The notes under the pieces were generated by a model that was given only the letters and a program-made list of their open reading frames with translations, ran no database searches and had not been told where the DNA came from. From positions 1-54,991 of the forward strand of contig JAFGHO010000005.1 in the NCBI GenBank assembly GCA_016930085.1: a DNA stretch of 54,991 bases, written 5' to 3'. Source of the DNA: Spirochaetales bacterium. Its GTDB lineage: Bacteria > Spirochaetota > Spirochaetia > SZUA-6 > JAFGRV01. Positions 26,119 to 34,496 of the stretch are shown piece by piece. A program made the position numbers and the translations under genes. The stretch's first letter is position 1. Each line of letters opens with the position of its first letter.

Positions 26119-26147
26119 TTGCATTATACTGATTCAGATTTTATATT
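26119..26147 (+). promoter_or_regulatory. Candidate promoter for the 26169-27002 membrane protein
   Basis: TTGCAT (26119-26124), a 17 bp spacer and TATATT (26142-26147). The leader would be only about 15 nt and would include the AAAGGAG RBS. Confidence 0.45.
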
Positions 26148-26168
26148 TTGTAAAGAAAGGAGTGTTGT

Positions 26169-27002
26169 ATGGATTATTTTAAAAAGAGCATTGATTTTCT
26201 CGCCAAAAATTTTCTTATTGTTATTCCCCTTTATATTTCTTTTGCGATCCCGCAGCTTATCATGGGCAATGCCGTGAATGTGCTGGTCGGACAGTTGACC
26301 GGCATGTTCCAGTCGCTGAGTTCGGGCGGAATGGGAGATACACAACAGATGTTGTCGTATGTCATGGATGTTCTCCTGAAAAACGCATCCATTATTGCGG
26401 CAGCCTCTTCACTCGGTATGCTTCTCGCTATTCTCGCCGGACCCATCACCATGGGCTTTATCAAAAAAGGACTCAATGGAGAAGAGGTCGGATTGCAGCA
26501 TACGCTTGACGTGTTGAAGGATAACTTTGTACAGTATCTTCTCTGGATAGTCGGAGGAATTATCCTCGGCGTGATCGTGGGTGTCGGTTTGGGTATTATC
26601 TTTGGCATACTCGGCCTTATTGCATCGGCCGCCGGTACCGTCGGTCTCATCCTTATGGTTCTTGTCCTTCTTGCGGTCATTGTTCTTGCGGTGTTTTTCG
26701 GGATTCGTCTTCTTCTCTGGCTTCCCGCGATGATCATCGACAAAGCGGGGATTATCGAGGGTCTGAAAAAGGGCTTTGCCGCGAGCAAGGGATCGTTCGG
26801 GAGTCTTCTTGGTATATCGATACTCGTCGCACTGATCTCTGGTTTCCTCACCTGGCTGTTGTCGTTCCTCAACTCGATTCCGGTTGTGGGATCGCTCGTC
26901 CTAGCCGTTGTCACCACACTAACGAGTTTCATTCTCTCGGCCTTTTACATGATCGTCTACAAGGAAAAAACCTCGGGTGCCGCGGCCCCGCAGGGAGGTT
27001 GA
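26169..27002 (+). CDS. Glycine-rich multi-pass membrane protein
   Basis: 277 aa. Six or more hydrophobic segments include a glycine-zipper-like run (GGIILGVIVGVGLGIIFGILG) and a final Pro/Ala/Gly-rich tail (SGAAAPQGG). The soluble insert IKKGLNGEEVGLQHTLDVLKDNF resembles the intracellular loop of the divergent neighbour, where helix pairs are also separated by Lys/Glu-rich loops, so the two may be distant relatives. No enzymatic motif is seen. AAAGGAG lies upstream of the ATG and a strong terminator follows. Confidence 0.65.
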   Translation: MDYFKKSIDFLAKNFLIVIPLYISFAIPQLIMGNAVNVLVGQLTGMFQSLSSGGMGDTQQMLSYVMDVLLKNASIIAAASSLGMLLAILAGPITMGFIKKGLNGEEVGLQHTLDVLKDNFVQYLLWIVGGIILGVIVGVGLGIIFGILGLIASAAGTVGLILMVLVLLAVIVLAVFFGIRLLLWLPAMIIDKAGIIEGLKKGFAASKGSFGSLLGISILVALISGFLTWLLSFLNSIPVVGSLVLAVVTTLTSFILSAFYMIVYKEKTSGAAAPQGG

Positions 27003-27030
27003 TGCCGGTATCGACCGCGTTCGAAACCTT

Positions 27031-27078
27031 AAGGCTGCCCTTCCGGCGGGTTTTCCGGCCGGGGGCGGCCTTTTTTTT
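27031..27078 (+). terminator. Rho-independent terminator
   Basis: AAGGCTGCCC (27031-27040) pairs with GGGCGGCCTT (27063-27072), with inner CCGGC/GCCGG pairing and eight T (27071-27078). It ends transcription from the 26169-27002 gene. Confidence 0.85.
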
Positions 27079-27125
27079 CTTCCGGCGGTATCGTCTCGCG
27101 GCGGTTTATTTATACTCCTCTGTTT

Positions 27126-27195
27126 TGAGTTTGTCAGTTTCTTACACGTGGCTGTTCCATCTAATTCCTTATAATAAAAGAAACTGACAAACTCA
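27126..27195. repeat. 18-bp inverted repeat upstream of rsgA
   Basis: TGAGTTTGTCAGTTTCTT (27126-27143) is perfectly complementary to the segment at 27178-27195, with a 34-nt spacer. Each arm carries the core TTGTCAGT/ACTGACAA, which recurs in the palindrome that follows. It could form a strong hairpin in RNA or DNA, and no T run follows. Confidence 0.8.
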
Positions 27196-27207
27196 TTACA
27201 ATCGGAA

Positions 27208-27236
27208 ATACTGACAATTTAATTAATTGTCAGTAT
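27208..27236. repeat. 12-bp-arm palindrome with ACTGACAA core
   Basis: ATACTGACAATT (27208-27219) and AATTGTCAGTAT (27225-27236) flank a 5-nt spacer. It lies immediately upstream of the -35 box at 27239, a typical operator position. With the preceding inverted repeat, four copies of the same 8-bp core occur within 110 bp. Confidence 0.8.
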
Positions 27237-27238
27237 AC

Positions 27239-27268
27239 TTGAACAATCACCTCATTTCATGGTATACT
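27239..27268 (+). promoter_or_regulatory. Candidate promoter for the leader ORF and rsgA
   Basis: TTGAAC (27239-27244), an 18 bp spacer and TATACT (27263-27268). Transcription would begin near 27275, shortly before a strong RBS and 17-codon frame at 27299. Confidence 0.5.
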
Positions 27269-27298
27269 TTCATATATCAATAATGTAAGGAGGTATTA

Positions 27299-27352
27299 AT
27301 GGTTCTTGTTATTGCATATTCCCGTTTCGCTTACAGGGTATATGCAGGGTAG
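27299..27352 (+). CDS. Putative 17-aa leader peptide upstream of rsgA
   Basis: ATG at 27299 follows an almost perfect Shine-Dalgarno (AAGGAGGT, spaced five bases). The frame encodes MVLVIAYSRFAYRVYAG and stops at 27352, about 100 nt before rsgA. It has several aromatic and Arg codons. Whether it is translated, or acts by attenuation, cannot be told; no clear alternative hairpin was found between it and rsgA. Confidence 0.35.
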   Translation: MVLVIAYSRFAYRVYAG

Positions 27353-27449
27353 TTGTTAATAGAAAATAAACCTCATCCGTCCCTTCCGTATCGCATAATC
27401 CTCTAGGCGAAAATAACAGAAACATCATGCATCGTTTGGAGGAAAACTC

Positions 27450-28529
27450 ATGTCATTACATCAATTAGGCTGGAACGCCTTTTTTAAAACGTCATTCGAC
27501 CGGATCGAAGAAAAAGATAAAAAGATCGAGCCCGCCCGTGTCCTCTGCGGTTACCGTGAACAGTATCGTACGGGGTTTGATGGGGGGGAATGCCTCGCGT
27601 CGATCAGCGGAAAATTCCGGTATCAGGCGGCACAGACCGGGGATTTCCCTGTCGCCGGGGACTGGGTTGCCGTGACCGTGGAAGAGACGGGGGCGCAGGC
27701 GGTGATTCACCGCCTGCTGCCGCGAAAGACCTGTTTCTCCCGGAAAGCGGCGGGAACCGGCATCGACGAACAGGTCCTCTCCGCCAATGTGGATACCGGC
27801 TTTATCGTTACCGATTTCGGCTACGACTTCAACGTCCGCCGGATCGAACGGTACCTCACCCTCGTGTATGAAAGCGGTGCCCGGCCGGTCATCGTTCTCA
27901 ACAAGGCCGATATGTGCGGCGAGCGGAGCCCGTTTCTCGCCGCCGTCGAATCGGTCGCTTTCGGGGTCCCGGTCGTCGTTCTCAGCACGGTGTCGGGGGC
28001 CGGATTCGACTCACTTTCAGGCTTCCTCTCCGAGGGGAAAACGGCCGCGTTTCTCGGCTCCTCCGGGGTGGGGAAGTCCTCGATCATCAACCGCCTTGCG
28101 GGATGCGACCTGATGGCCACGGGAAACACCAGATCAATGGGAAAAGGCCGGCATACGACATCGAGGAGGGAGCTTTTCGTACTGGATGCAATCGGGATCG
28201 TCATCGATAATCCCGGGATGCGGGAGATCCAATTATGGGCGGACGAGGATTCGGCGGACGATACCTTTCCGGATATCGCACGTCTTGCCGCCGGATGCCG
28301 GTTTCGGGATTGCACGCATTCGCACGAACCCGGCTGCGCCGTCCTCGCCGCGGTACGGAACGGTACCATCGACGAAAAACGGTATAAAAGCTTCATGAAG
28401 CAGAAACAGGAACTCAGGCGGATTTCGAAATATGCCGGACTGTCGAAACAGGAAGCGCACAAGAAGAGGAAAGCAAATGATAAAAAGCTGGCAAAACTCA
28501 TACGGCATATGAAAAAAAAGGACGAATAA
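27450..28529 (+). CDS. rsgA: Ribosome small-subunit-dependent GTPase A (RsgA/YjeQ)
   Basis: 359 aa. An OB-fold N-terminal part (SISGKFRYQA...GDFPVAGDWVAV) is followed by a circularly permuted GTPase: NKAD (G4) first, then GSSGVGKSSIINRL (G1), RHTTSRRELF (G2) and DNPGMRE (G3). A zinc-binding C-terminal region follows (CRFRDCTHSHEPGC). RsgA assists late 30S maturation and releases factors on GTP hydrolysis. The tail is Lys-rich. TTTGGAGGAAAA is a strong RBS. The upstream region holds the unusual inverted repeats and leader ORF, and a clean terminator follows. Confidence 0.95.
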   Translation: MSLHQLGWNAFFKTSFDRIEEKDKKIEPARVLCGYREQYRTGFDGGECLASISGKFRYQAAQTGDFPVAGDWVAVTVEETGAQAVIHRLLPRKTCFSRKAAGTGIDEQVLSANVDTGFIVTDFGYDFNVRRIERYLTLVYESGARPVIVLNKADMCGERSPFLAAVESVAFGVPVVVLSTVSGAGFDSLSGFLSEGKTAAFLGSSGVGKSSIINRLAGCDLMATGNTRSMGKGRHTTSRRELFVLDAIGIVIDNPGMREIQLWADEDSADDTFPDIARLAAGCRFRDCTHSHEPGCAVLAAVRNGTIDEKRYKSFMKQKQELRRISKYAGLSKQEAHKKRKANDKKLAKLIRHMKKKDE

Positions 28530-28535
28530 AAACCG

Positions 28536-28566
28536 GTCCGCCGGCAGGCCGGCGGACTTTTTTTTC
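28536..28566 (+). terminator. Rho-independent terminator of rsgA
   Basis: GTCCGCCGGC (28536-28545) pairs with GCCGGCGGAC (28548-28557), followed by nine T. It is a very stable GC stem. Confidence 0.92.
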
Positions 28567-28824
28567 CGGCTGTGCGGACGGCCGGATATGAGGAATATTG
28601 AAAATACCCGTTTATCGATGTGATGGCGTGAAATATCCAAAGCCGCCGTCTTTTTTCCTGTTCCGTATCGAATCGGCCGGTCATTTTCCGCCCGAAAAAC
28701 AAAGTTTTAAAAAAAATTCTTTAATACGTGCATCCTTTGTATTATACTTGTGAATGAGAAAGGCCGGATGGAAAGGGAACAACGAGTATGTGTGTAAAGA
28801 ACAATATAATGGAAACACCGTCCG

Positions 28825-31080
28825 ATGGTTGCCGTGATGAGTGATAAAGTCATCGATCTTCTCGTTATCGACGGCAACGCAGAAGACAGGGCTTATATAA
28901 AAGATATCCTGTCAACGTATTCGGAGAAAGAATATACGGTAAACGAGGCCAAAAGCATCAATGAAGGAAAGGCCGTTCTTAAAGGCAATCCTTGTCATGT
29001 CATCCTCCTCGATCTTTTTCTTTCAGGCACCGCGGAGTTCGGCGGTCTTGAGGAAATTCTGAAGCATTTTCCGAGTATTCCGGTGATCGTTTTTACGGCT
29101 ATCGGGAACGAGGAATTGGGGACGGAAGCTCTTATCATGGGCGCACAGGATTATCTTGTCAAGGGTGCGATCGATACCGGGGGGCTGGTAAATGCCGTTA
29201 CCGACGCCATCGGCCTGTTTCAGGCGAAAATCGCTTTCAGCGATCTCAGCCGTTATTGTGAAGCGGTGCTGTTCTCCCTCGGCTGTATCCTCGATTACAG
29301 CCATAATGCCGAAATCTCCCCTTTTTCCCACGCTTTCTTTTCGGCGATGAAGCAACGGGTGAAAGAACTCAAGTTCGGTACCGATTTTTCCTTTTTTCTC
29401 ATGAACAGAAAAGAAAACAACCTGACGCTTACAGCGTTCAATGACAAAAACTGGGACAAGCGTGAGGAGTCTTTTTCCGTTTCCGAAAAAGGCAGCGTAT
29501 TGTTCAAGGCGATTCGTACGAAAAAAGTGATAACGGAAGAGGGGGCTTCACACGCCGTATTCGGTAAAGAAATGTCGAATGTAAAAACGCCCGCCCGGCT
29601 CATTTGTGTTCCGCTCATTGTCGGGAGTAAGGCCGTCGGTGTGATTAATCTTCACGGGTATACCGGTCTCAGCGTGTCGGCACAATTGTATATCAGACTG
29701 AACATGCTGTTGTATTATCTGAAACAGCATATCCTGGATGATTTGAACAGGAAAAAACTGGAGGAACCGGTGCTTTCGGACGGCCTCACGGGACTCTACA
29801 ACAGGCGGTACCTTCTTTGGGAACTCGAGCGGGAAATCAGTCGCGCAAAACGATACCGCGGCTCGCTTTCCGTTCTCCTCATCGACATCGACAATCTGAA
29901 AGGGATTAATACCGATTACGGCTATAAAACAGGCGATCGCGTCCTGCGGCATATCTCTTTGCGGCTCAAAGGATCGGTACGAAATACCGATCTGATGGGG
30001 CGCTACGGTGGTGATGAGTTTTTGGCGATATTGACGGAAACAAAAAGCTTCGGCGCGAACGTTCTGAAAAAGCGAATACAGAAAGGAATTTTTCAGCACA
30101 AGATCGATACCGGCGGTGAAGAACCGTTGACCGTTGACACGAAAATCAGCGCGGTGGAATATGATTTGAAAACGGAAACGGCGCGGGAGTTTATCGATCA
30201 TGCGGGAAAGCTTCTTGTTCAGGAAAAAAAACGGGAAAACGAACATACAGAAGAGGTTGTCGAAGAAAAAATCGTTCCCGTACCGCCGAAAAAGGATGTC
30301 GTTCATATCTATTTTATCGAACCGCTTCAACTCATTTCAGTCGTCATCGATACCCTGGTGCGAATCGGTTTCGAATCGTATCAGGTTGATGAAAAGGACA
30401 AGCTGAGTCTGCTCAAGATACTGAACAAGGATGTGAGGAATGTTATTTTTATCTGTATTTCGAGTCAGAGTGAACTGGAAGGCTGGTTCGAGTATATCGA
30501 CAAGGTCGAACGCCTGCGCGGCTATACGATTCAGATCGGGGTTTTCATTTACAGTAAATTTGACCCCACCGACGCGATGAAATTTCTCGAAAAAAACATC
30601 GCCGTCATCAAATTTTCGGATATTCAGCAGGATACCCTCTCCGTGTTGAAAAAAATCCTCTTTTATTTTGAAGCACGGGGAAAACGCGGCTACGTACGCG
30701 TCGAGGCGATCGAGGATTCCATTGCCTTGTTTACCATAGAGAGCGAACGGGATACGATAAAAGCTAAAATTCTCAATATCTCCGAGCAGGCATTCGCCTG
30801 CCAGTTCAGAAAAAGCGATATCCATCACATTATGCAGGGCAGATATTTCCCGAAAGTACTGCTTAGGCTCAAGGGGATCATGGTATCGATCGCGGCAAAG
30901 GCCGTTACCTCGAAAAAGGACAATCCGCAGCTATGGGTGATGCATATATGCAGCGCGATTTACGTGAACAACAAAGTATCCTATACCACTGAACTCAGCA
31001 AGGAAACAAAAGATAAAATTCACCGCTATATCAGGCTTTGTCTCAAAGAAAACATCAAGACAAAGCTCATCAATGTATAG
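28825..31080 (+). CDS. REC-GAF-GGDEF-pseudoREC-PilZ cyclic-di-GMP protein
   Basis: 751 aa. A receiver domain (about 10-130; phosphoacceptor Asp63 in LLDLFLSG) and a GAF-like region (about 150-300) lead to a GGDEF domain (about 315-465; GGDEF at 395-399, inhibitory site RNTD at 386-389). Residues 490-600 look like a second receiver fold but lack the Asp/Lys set. The C-terminus (about 618-730) is PilZ-like: RxxxR at 621-625 and NISEQA at 651-656, with Ala where Gly is usual. So the protein may both make and bind c-di-GMP under phosphorelay control. The start is uncertain; the ATG at 28837 is possible. A 18-codon out-of-frame ORF with a better RBS begins at 28789. Confidence 0.85.
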   Translation: MVAVMSDKVIDLLVIDGNAEDRAYIKDILSTYSEKEYTVNEAKSINEGKAVLKGNPCHVILLDLFLSGTAEFGGLEEILKHFPSIPVIVFTAIGNEELGTEALIMGAQDYLVKGAIDTGGLVNAVTDAIGLFQAKIAFSDLSRYCEAVLFSLGCILDYSHNAEISPFSHAFFSAMKQRVKELKFGTDFSFFLMNRKENNLTLTAFNDKNWDKREESFSVSEKGSVLFKAIRTKKVITEEGASHAVFGKEMSNVKTPARLICVPLIVGSKAVGVINLHGYTGLSVSAQLYIRLNMLLYYLKQHILDDLNRKKLEEPVLSDGLTGLYNRRYLLWELEREISRAKRYRGSLSVLLIDIDNLKGINTDYGYKTGDRVLRHISLRLKGSVRNTDLMGRYGGDEFLAILTETKSFGANVLKKRIQKGIFQHKIDTGGEEPLTVDTKISAVEYDLKTETAREFIDHAGKLLVQEKKRENEHTEEVVEEKIVPVPPKKDVVHIYFIEPLQLISVVIDTLVRIGFESYQVDEKDKLSLLKILNKDVRNVIFICISSQSELEGWFEYIDKVERLRGYTIQIGVFIYSKFDPTDAMKFLEKNIAVIKFSDIQQDTLSVLKKILFYFEARGKRGYVRVEAIEDSIALFTIESERDTIKAKILNISEQAFACQFRKSDIHHIMQGRYFPKVLLRLKGIMVSIAAKAVTSKKDNPQLWVMHICSAIYVNNKVSYTTELSKETKDKIHRYIRLCLKENIKTKLINV

Positions 31081-31122
31081 AAATAAATCATGTCGTATCG
31101 GACGTTCATTATCGTACGATTA

Positions 31123-32007
31123 CTATCGTATGATACCGATCGCCGAGGGCGGCCATATCCTGAAAACCGCTTTTCCGATAAGGTTACCGACCGGCACCGG
31201 TCCGTAGGCCCTCGCGTCATGGGAGTTATCCCTGTTGTCTCCCATGGGAAAAAACCGTGTCTCGGGAATATACCATCCGAGTGTGTATTTTCTCCATGAT
31301 TCGACGAATTCCCAGTCATACGGTTGCCGCGCGTACGGCTCGTACCGGGGCGGAAGACCGGAAACAGGTTTTTCCGATTGCGATGGGGTCACGGCTATAT
31401 GGAAAATCGGGTAATCGAGTGAAAGCCGCCGTTTCAACGCTTCTTCCGTAATCCAGCTTTTTTCACCTTTGGGAAGCAGCTGAATATCTCGGTTTCGCAC
31501 CCTGATCCTCTCTCCCGGAATACCGATCACCCTTTTCAGCAGAAGCCGCTGTTTGGGATGGCCGCCTTTATCGGTATCGATATCCACGAGAGTAAGGGTC
31601 AGGCGGAAAATGATGCGGTGAAGGAATTTTTTCACCGGATGCATGGGGGCCAGGTTTTTGTCGGGATTTTCCAGTACCACTACTTCTCCCCTGCGTGGGT
31701 TTCGGAATATGTCACGTTTCCATGATGGGGGCAAAAGTTCGGGACCAAAAACGAACTTGTCGACGACGGCCCTCGTTCCGATTTCTATGGTCGGTTTCAT
31801 GGAACCGGTGGGAATCACATAGAGTTCGAAAATAAAGTATTGAATGACGGTGACGATAAGGAGGGCAAGAAGAATCGCTTCTATCCAGTCACGGACGGGA
31901 TGTTTCCTTTTAAGCCGTTCCTTTTTTATCAGTTTTTTTCTTTTTCGCCGTGTCAGGAAGCCCTCCGTCCATTCACGAAGGTACCGTCCTGCTTTCTCTT
32001 TCTTCAC
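31123..32007 (-). CDS. lepB: Signal peptidase I
   Basis: 294 aa from a GTG start with AAGGGG upstream. One transmembrane helix (about 42-62) follows an unusually basic N-terminal 38 residues (RRKRKKLIKKERLKRKH). Catalytic Ser69 is in VIPTGSMKPT and Lys158 is in RLLLKRVIGIPGE. Box E is GDNRDNSHDARAYG. It removes signal peptides from exported proteins at the inner membrane. It converges with the REC-GGDEF-PilZ gene, with 42 bp between the stops. An imperfect hairpin (TATCGTACGAT...) spans the two 3' ends. Confidence 0.95.
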   Translation of the reverse strand: MKKEKAGRYLREWTEGFLTRRKRKKLIKKERLKRKHPVRDWIEAILLALLIVTVIQYFIFELYVIPTGSMKPTIEIGTRAVVDKFVFGPELLPPSWKRDIFRNPRRGEVVVLENPDKNLAPMHPVKKFLHRIIFRLTLTLVDIDTDKGGHPKQRLLLKRVIGIPGERIRVRNRDIQLLPKGEKSWITEEALKRRLSLDYPIFHIAVTPSQSEKPVSGLPPRYEPYARQPYDWEFVESWRKYTLGWYIPETRFFPMGDNRDNSHDARAYGPVPVGNLIGKAVFRIWPPSAIGIIR

Positions 32008-32311
32008 GAAGACCCCTTATTTGCATATTGAAAAAGCGGGAAAATCCGTCAGTAAAAATCCGACTCCATAAGGAGGCGGTTTGCTTATAATAGTCAATAA
32101 TAAATAAATACATAGACATATGTAAAGCGCATGAATGCCGTTTCTCTATAGCTTTTTCGAAGATATAGCCGCGTTCAGGATACGCCGCCTGTTCTTGGTA
32201 TACGGTGATATAAATATCCTCTCCCGCGTGTTGAGGATTTTTTTCGATTGGCGTATAGTATTCACATCACAGGGGAGGAATGCCTGTTTTACAAGGGCGA
32301 AACCTTTTATT
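32008..32311. other. Intergenic region between lepB and the C39-like lipoprotein gene
   Basis: 304 bp between divergent genes. The plus strand is open in frame with the lipoprotein from 32135, but that part encodes no signal-like or conserved-looking sequence and the lipobox fixes the true start at 32312. An AT-rich segment (32085-32130) could hold promoters; no consensus pair is convincing. Confidence 0.5.
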
Positions 32312-33190
32312 ATGAAAAAACCGATATGTCATACGCTCGTTATTCTTGTTGCGCTTTTGTCTGTTGTTGCGGGTTGCGTGGGGCATCAGCATGAAGCGGC
32401 CGTCACTGCCGTGCCCCCTGTCCGGGACGTCCGGCCGGAAGCGACGACGGTTTCCGTTGAGGTGACGGGCAGAGAAGATATCGCGGCTGAAAGCGCGCCG
32501 GATATCGCGGCGGACAGAGAAACTGCGGGGTCCGGAGCCGGCGGGGGTCCGCTTTTGACAAAAGAAGCGGTTGCGGTATGGGTCGACGCACATGTGACTG
32601 AATATTTTCAGCAGGCCACCTTGAGTTGTGAACCCGCGATGATCAGACTGATATGCGGGATCTGGGGAATACACGATCTCGGTGAAGAGGAGGTCACCGC
32701 CCTTATGCCGAAACACCCGGACGATCCCGAACGCGGTTTTGTCATGGAGGATATCTCGGGGAGCGTGTATCATCCGGACGGGACGCCGAACTGGGCGAAT
32801 TACGGCGCCCACGCCCCGGTCGTGCTGGACACCCTCAGCCGGATACTTTCGGAAAAGGGACTCGAGGATATGTATCGGGTCGAAGAGGTCGCTCTCACGG
32901 ACAGCGAACTTCGCGCTTTTATCGCGGAAGAAGAGGATTGTCTTGGTGCCGTTATCTGGGTCGCGGCCTTTATCGACGGGGAAAAACCGCCGGCGAACGA
33001 TCGGGGGCAGGTTCTCGGCGAACATGTCCAGTTTGTCTCCCCGCAGACCGACAGCCGCGGGCGTTTACTGGTCTACGATGTGTGGCCGTGGGAAAACCAG
33101 CCGTTTCATCTGTTCACCCCCTTCAACCGCGACATGTTCGATTACCGGACTATCGTGATTATGAAAAAAGAAAAAGAAAGCGGCCGGTAA
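32312..33190 (+). CDS. Lipoprotein with C39-like (papain-fold) peptidase region
   Basis: 292 aa from the ATG at 32312, chosen because MKKPICHTLVILVALLSVVAGC is a lipoprotein signal (lipidated Cys near residue 22). A low-complexity linker follows. Then comes a region with QQATLSCEPAMIRLICGIWG and, later, LGEHVQFVSPQ and YDVWPWENQPFHLF. This matches the Gln...Cys, His, Asp/Asn arrangement of C39-like peptidases. Whether it is proteolytic is unproved. An AAGGG lies about 15 bases upstream. The next gene encodes a CapA-like protein on the same strand. Confidence 0.7.
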   Translation: MKKPICHTLVILVALLSVVAGCVGHQHEAAVTAVPPVRDVRPEATTVSVEVTGREDIAAESAPDIAADRETAGSGAGGGPLLTKEAVAVWVDAHVTEYFQQATLSCEPAMIRLICGIWGIHDLGEEEVTALMPKHPDDPERGFVMEDISGSVYHPDGTPNWANYGAHAPVVLDTLSRILSEKGLEDMYRVEEVALTDSELRAFIAEEEDCLGAVIWVAAFIDGEKPPANDRGQVLGEHVQFVSPQTDSRGRLLVYDVWPWENQPFHLFTPFNRDMFDYRTIVIMKKEKESGR

Positions 33191-33251
33191 AAATTTATCC
33201 GCTATACTCGATTTTTTTTGTAAACTGTAGTATGATTGTAAAAAAGTAAGG

Positions 33252-34391
33252 ATGAGACCCCCGGCAATGCAAGGATCTGATAAAAGAAAGCTACTCATTG
33301 TTTTATTGTTCGTTATACGTACCGTTTATCTGTCTGCGGCCCCTGATGAAACACTCACCATATCCTTTATCGGCGATACCATGGCCCATGATGTCAATTT
33401 CGTCATTAAAAATTACGCTGTCGTCTATGAAAATATAAAAGATATTCTTCATTCGGACGACCTCACTTTTTCCAACCTCGAAGCCCCCGTCGATGAAAAA
33501 AGGCCTTACCGGACATATCCCGCATTCAACATTCACCGGGAATACGTTCAGGCGGTGATCGAAGGCGGTATCGAGGTCTTCTCACTCGCGAACAACCATA
33601 CACTCGATCAGGGTGTGGAAGGATTGTACCAGACCCTCGGTTCGCTTTTACTGCTGCGTGATTCGAACAATATGGAAGTATACTTTTCCGGAATACGGGG
33701 GAACACGAAAAAGCCGTTTGAGTCCGTGGAAATACGAAAAAAGGGGTGGCGAATCGGTTTTATCGCGGTGACCCAGTTTCTCAATACCGCCCGTTCATCC
33801 CCGTATGTCCATATGGTCAACTATTACGTCAAAAGCCAGGCGGATGCCTTTCTTGCGTTTATTCGAAAGGAATCGGTGAAGTACGATCTTTTTATCGTAT
33901 CCTTTCACGCGGGGATCGAGTACAAACTCCTGCCGGATAAGGTAAAGGCCGATTATTTCAGGCAATGTATCGACGCCGGGGCTCATATCGTGTTCGGTCA
34001 TCATCCCCATGTGCTGCAGCCGTATGAAATCGTGGGGACGGGAAACCGGAAACGGCTCATTATGTATTCGATGGGTAATTTCATTTCCGGTCAACGGTGG
34101 TGCAGGAAGCCATTTGAACCGGAACACTACCGCTCATATACGGGAGATTCCCTCATTCTCACTGTCGATGTCACCTTCGGCCGGGACGGAGCGTCCGTCG
34201 AAACCGTCACCCCCGTTCTCATCACAAATCATATCAATGAAAACCGGGAGGTGGTGGTTGAGACATTTGAGAACATTATCCGTAAAAAGCTTGTACCGGA
34301 ATGGTCGGATTATTATAATAAACGGTATACGATAATGAAAAAACTTGTTGCTACATACGGATCGTTGCGATATGAATCGTCGGGGAAGTAA
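33252..34391 (+). CDS. CapA family (metallophosphatase-like) exported protein
   Basis: 379 aa with a signal peptide or anchor (about 12-30). CapA motifs are clear: SFIGDTMAHD, TFSNLEAPV, SLANNHTLDQG, RIGFIAVTQ, VSFHAGIEYKL, FGHHPHVLQPYEI and YSMGNFISGQ. CapA proteins are calcineurin-like and take part in poly-gamma-glutamate or other capsule/exopolymer handling; no PgsB/C partners lie nearby, so the substrate is open. The ATG follows TAAGG with almost no spacing. ATG at 33267 is an alternative. It lies 61 bp after the C39-like lipoprotein gene. Confidence 0.85.
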   Translation: MRPPAMQGSDKRKLLIVLLFVIRTVYLSAAPDETLTISFIGDTMAHDVNFVIKNYAVVYENIKDILHSDDLTFSNLEAPVDEKRPYRTYPAFNIHREYVQAVIEGGIEVFSLANNHTLDQGVEGLYQTLGSLLLLRDSNNMEVYFSGIRGNTKKPFESVEIRKKGWRIGFIAVTQFLNTARSSPYVHMVNYYVKSQADAFLAFIRKESVKYDLFIVSFHAGIEYKLLPDKVKADYFRQCIDAGAHIVFGHHPHVLQPYEIVGTGNRKRLIMYSMGNFISGQRWCRKPFEPEHYRSYTGDSLILTVDVTFGRDGASVETVTPVLITNHINENREVVVETFENIIRKKLVPEWSDYYNKRYTIMKKLVATYGSLRYESSGK

Positions 34392-34496
34392 AAACGGTTT
34401 CGATTGCCGTGCGATATTATGAAAAGACCTGTTACGTGACGGGAATTGAAACGTAGTAAAAGAGAGATAATTTCAGAGTATCGGAGGAAGAAAGGT

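Noticed and set aside
27003-27187. Two small plus-strand frames after the Gly-rich membrane gene
   Set aside because: They lie across a strong terminator and the inverted repeat.
27126-27195. The 18-bp inverted repeat as a Rho-independent terminator
   Set aside because: No T run follows on either strand, and a perfect terminator already lies 50 bp upstream.
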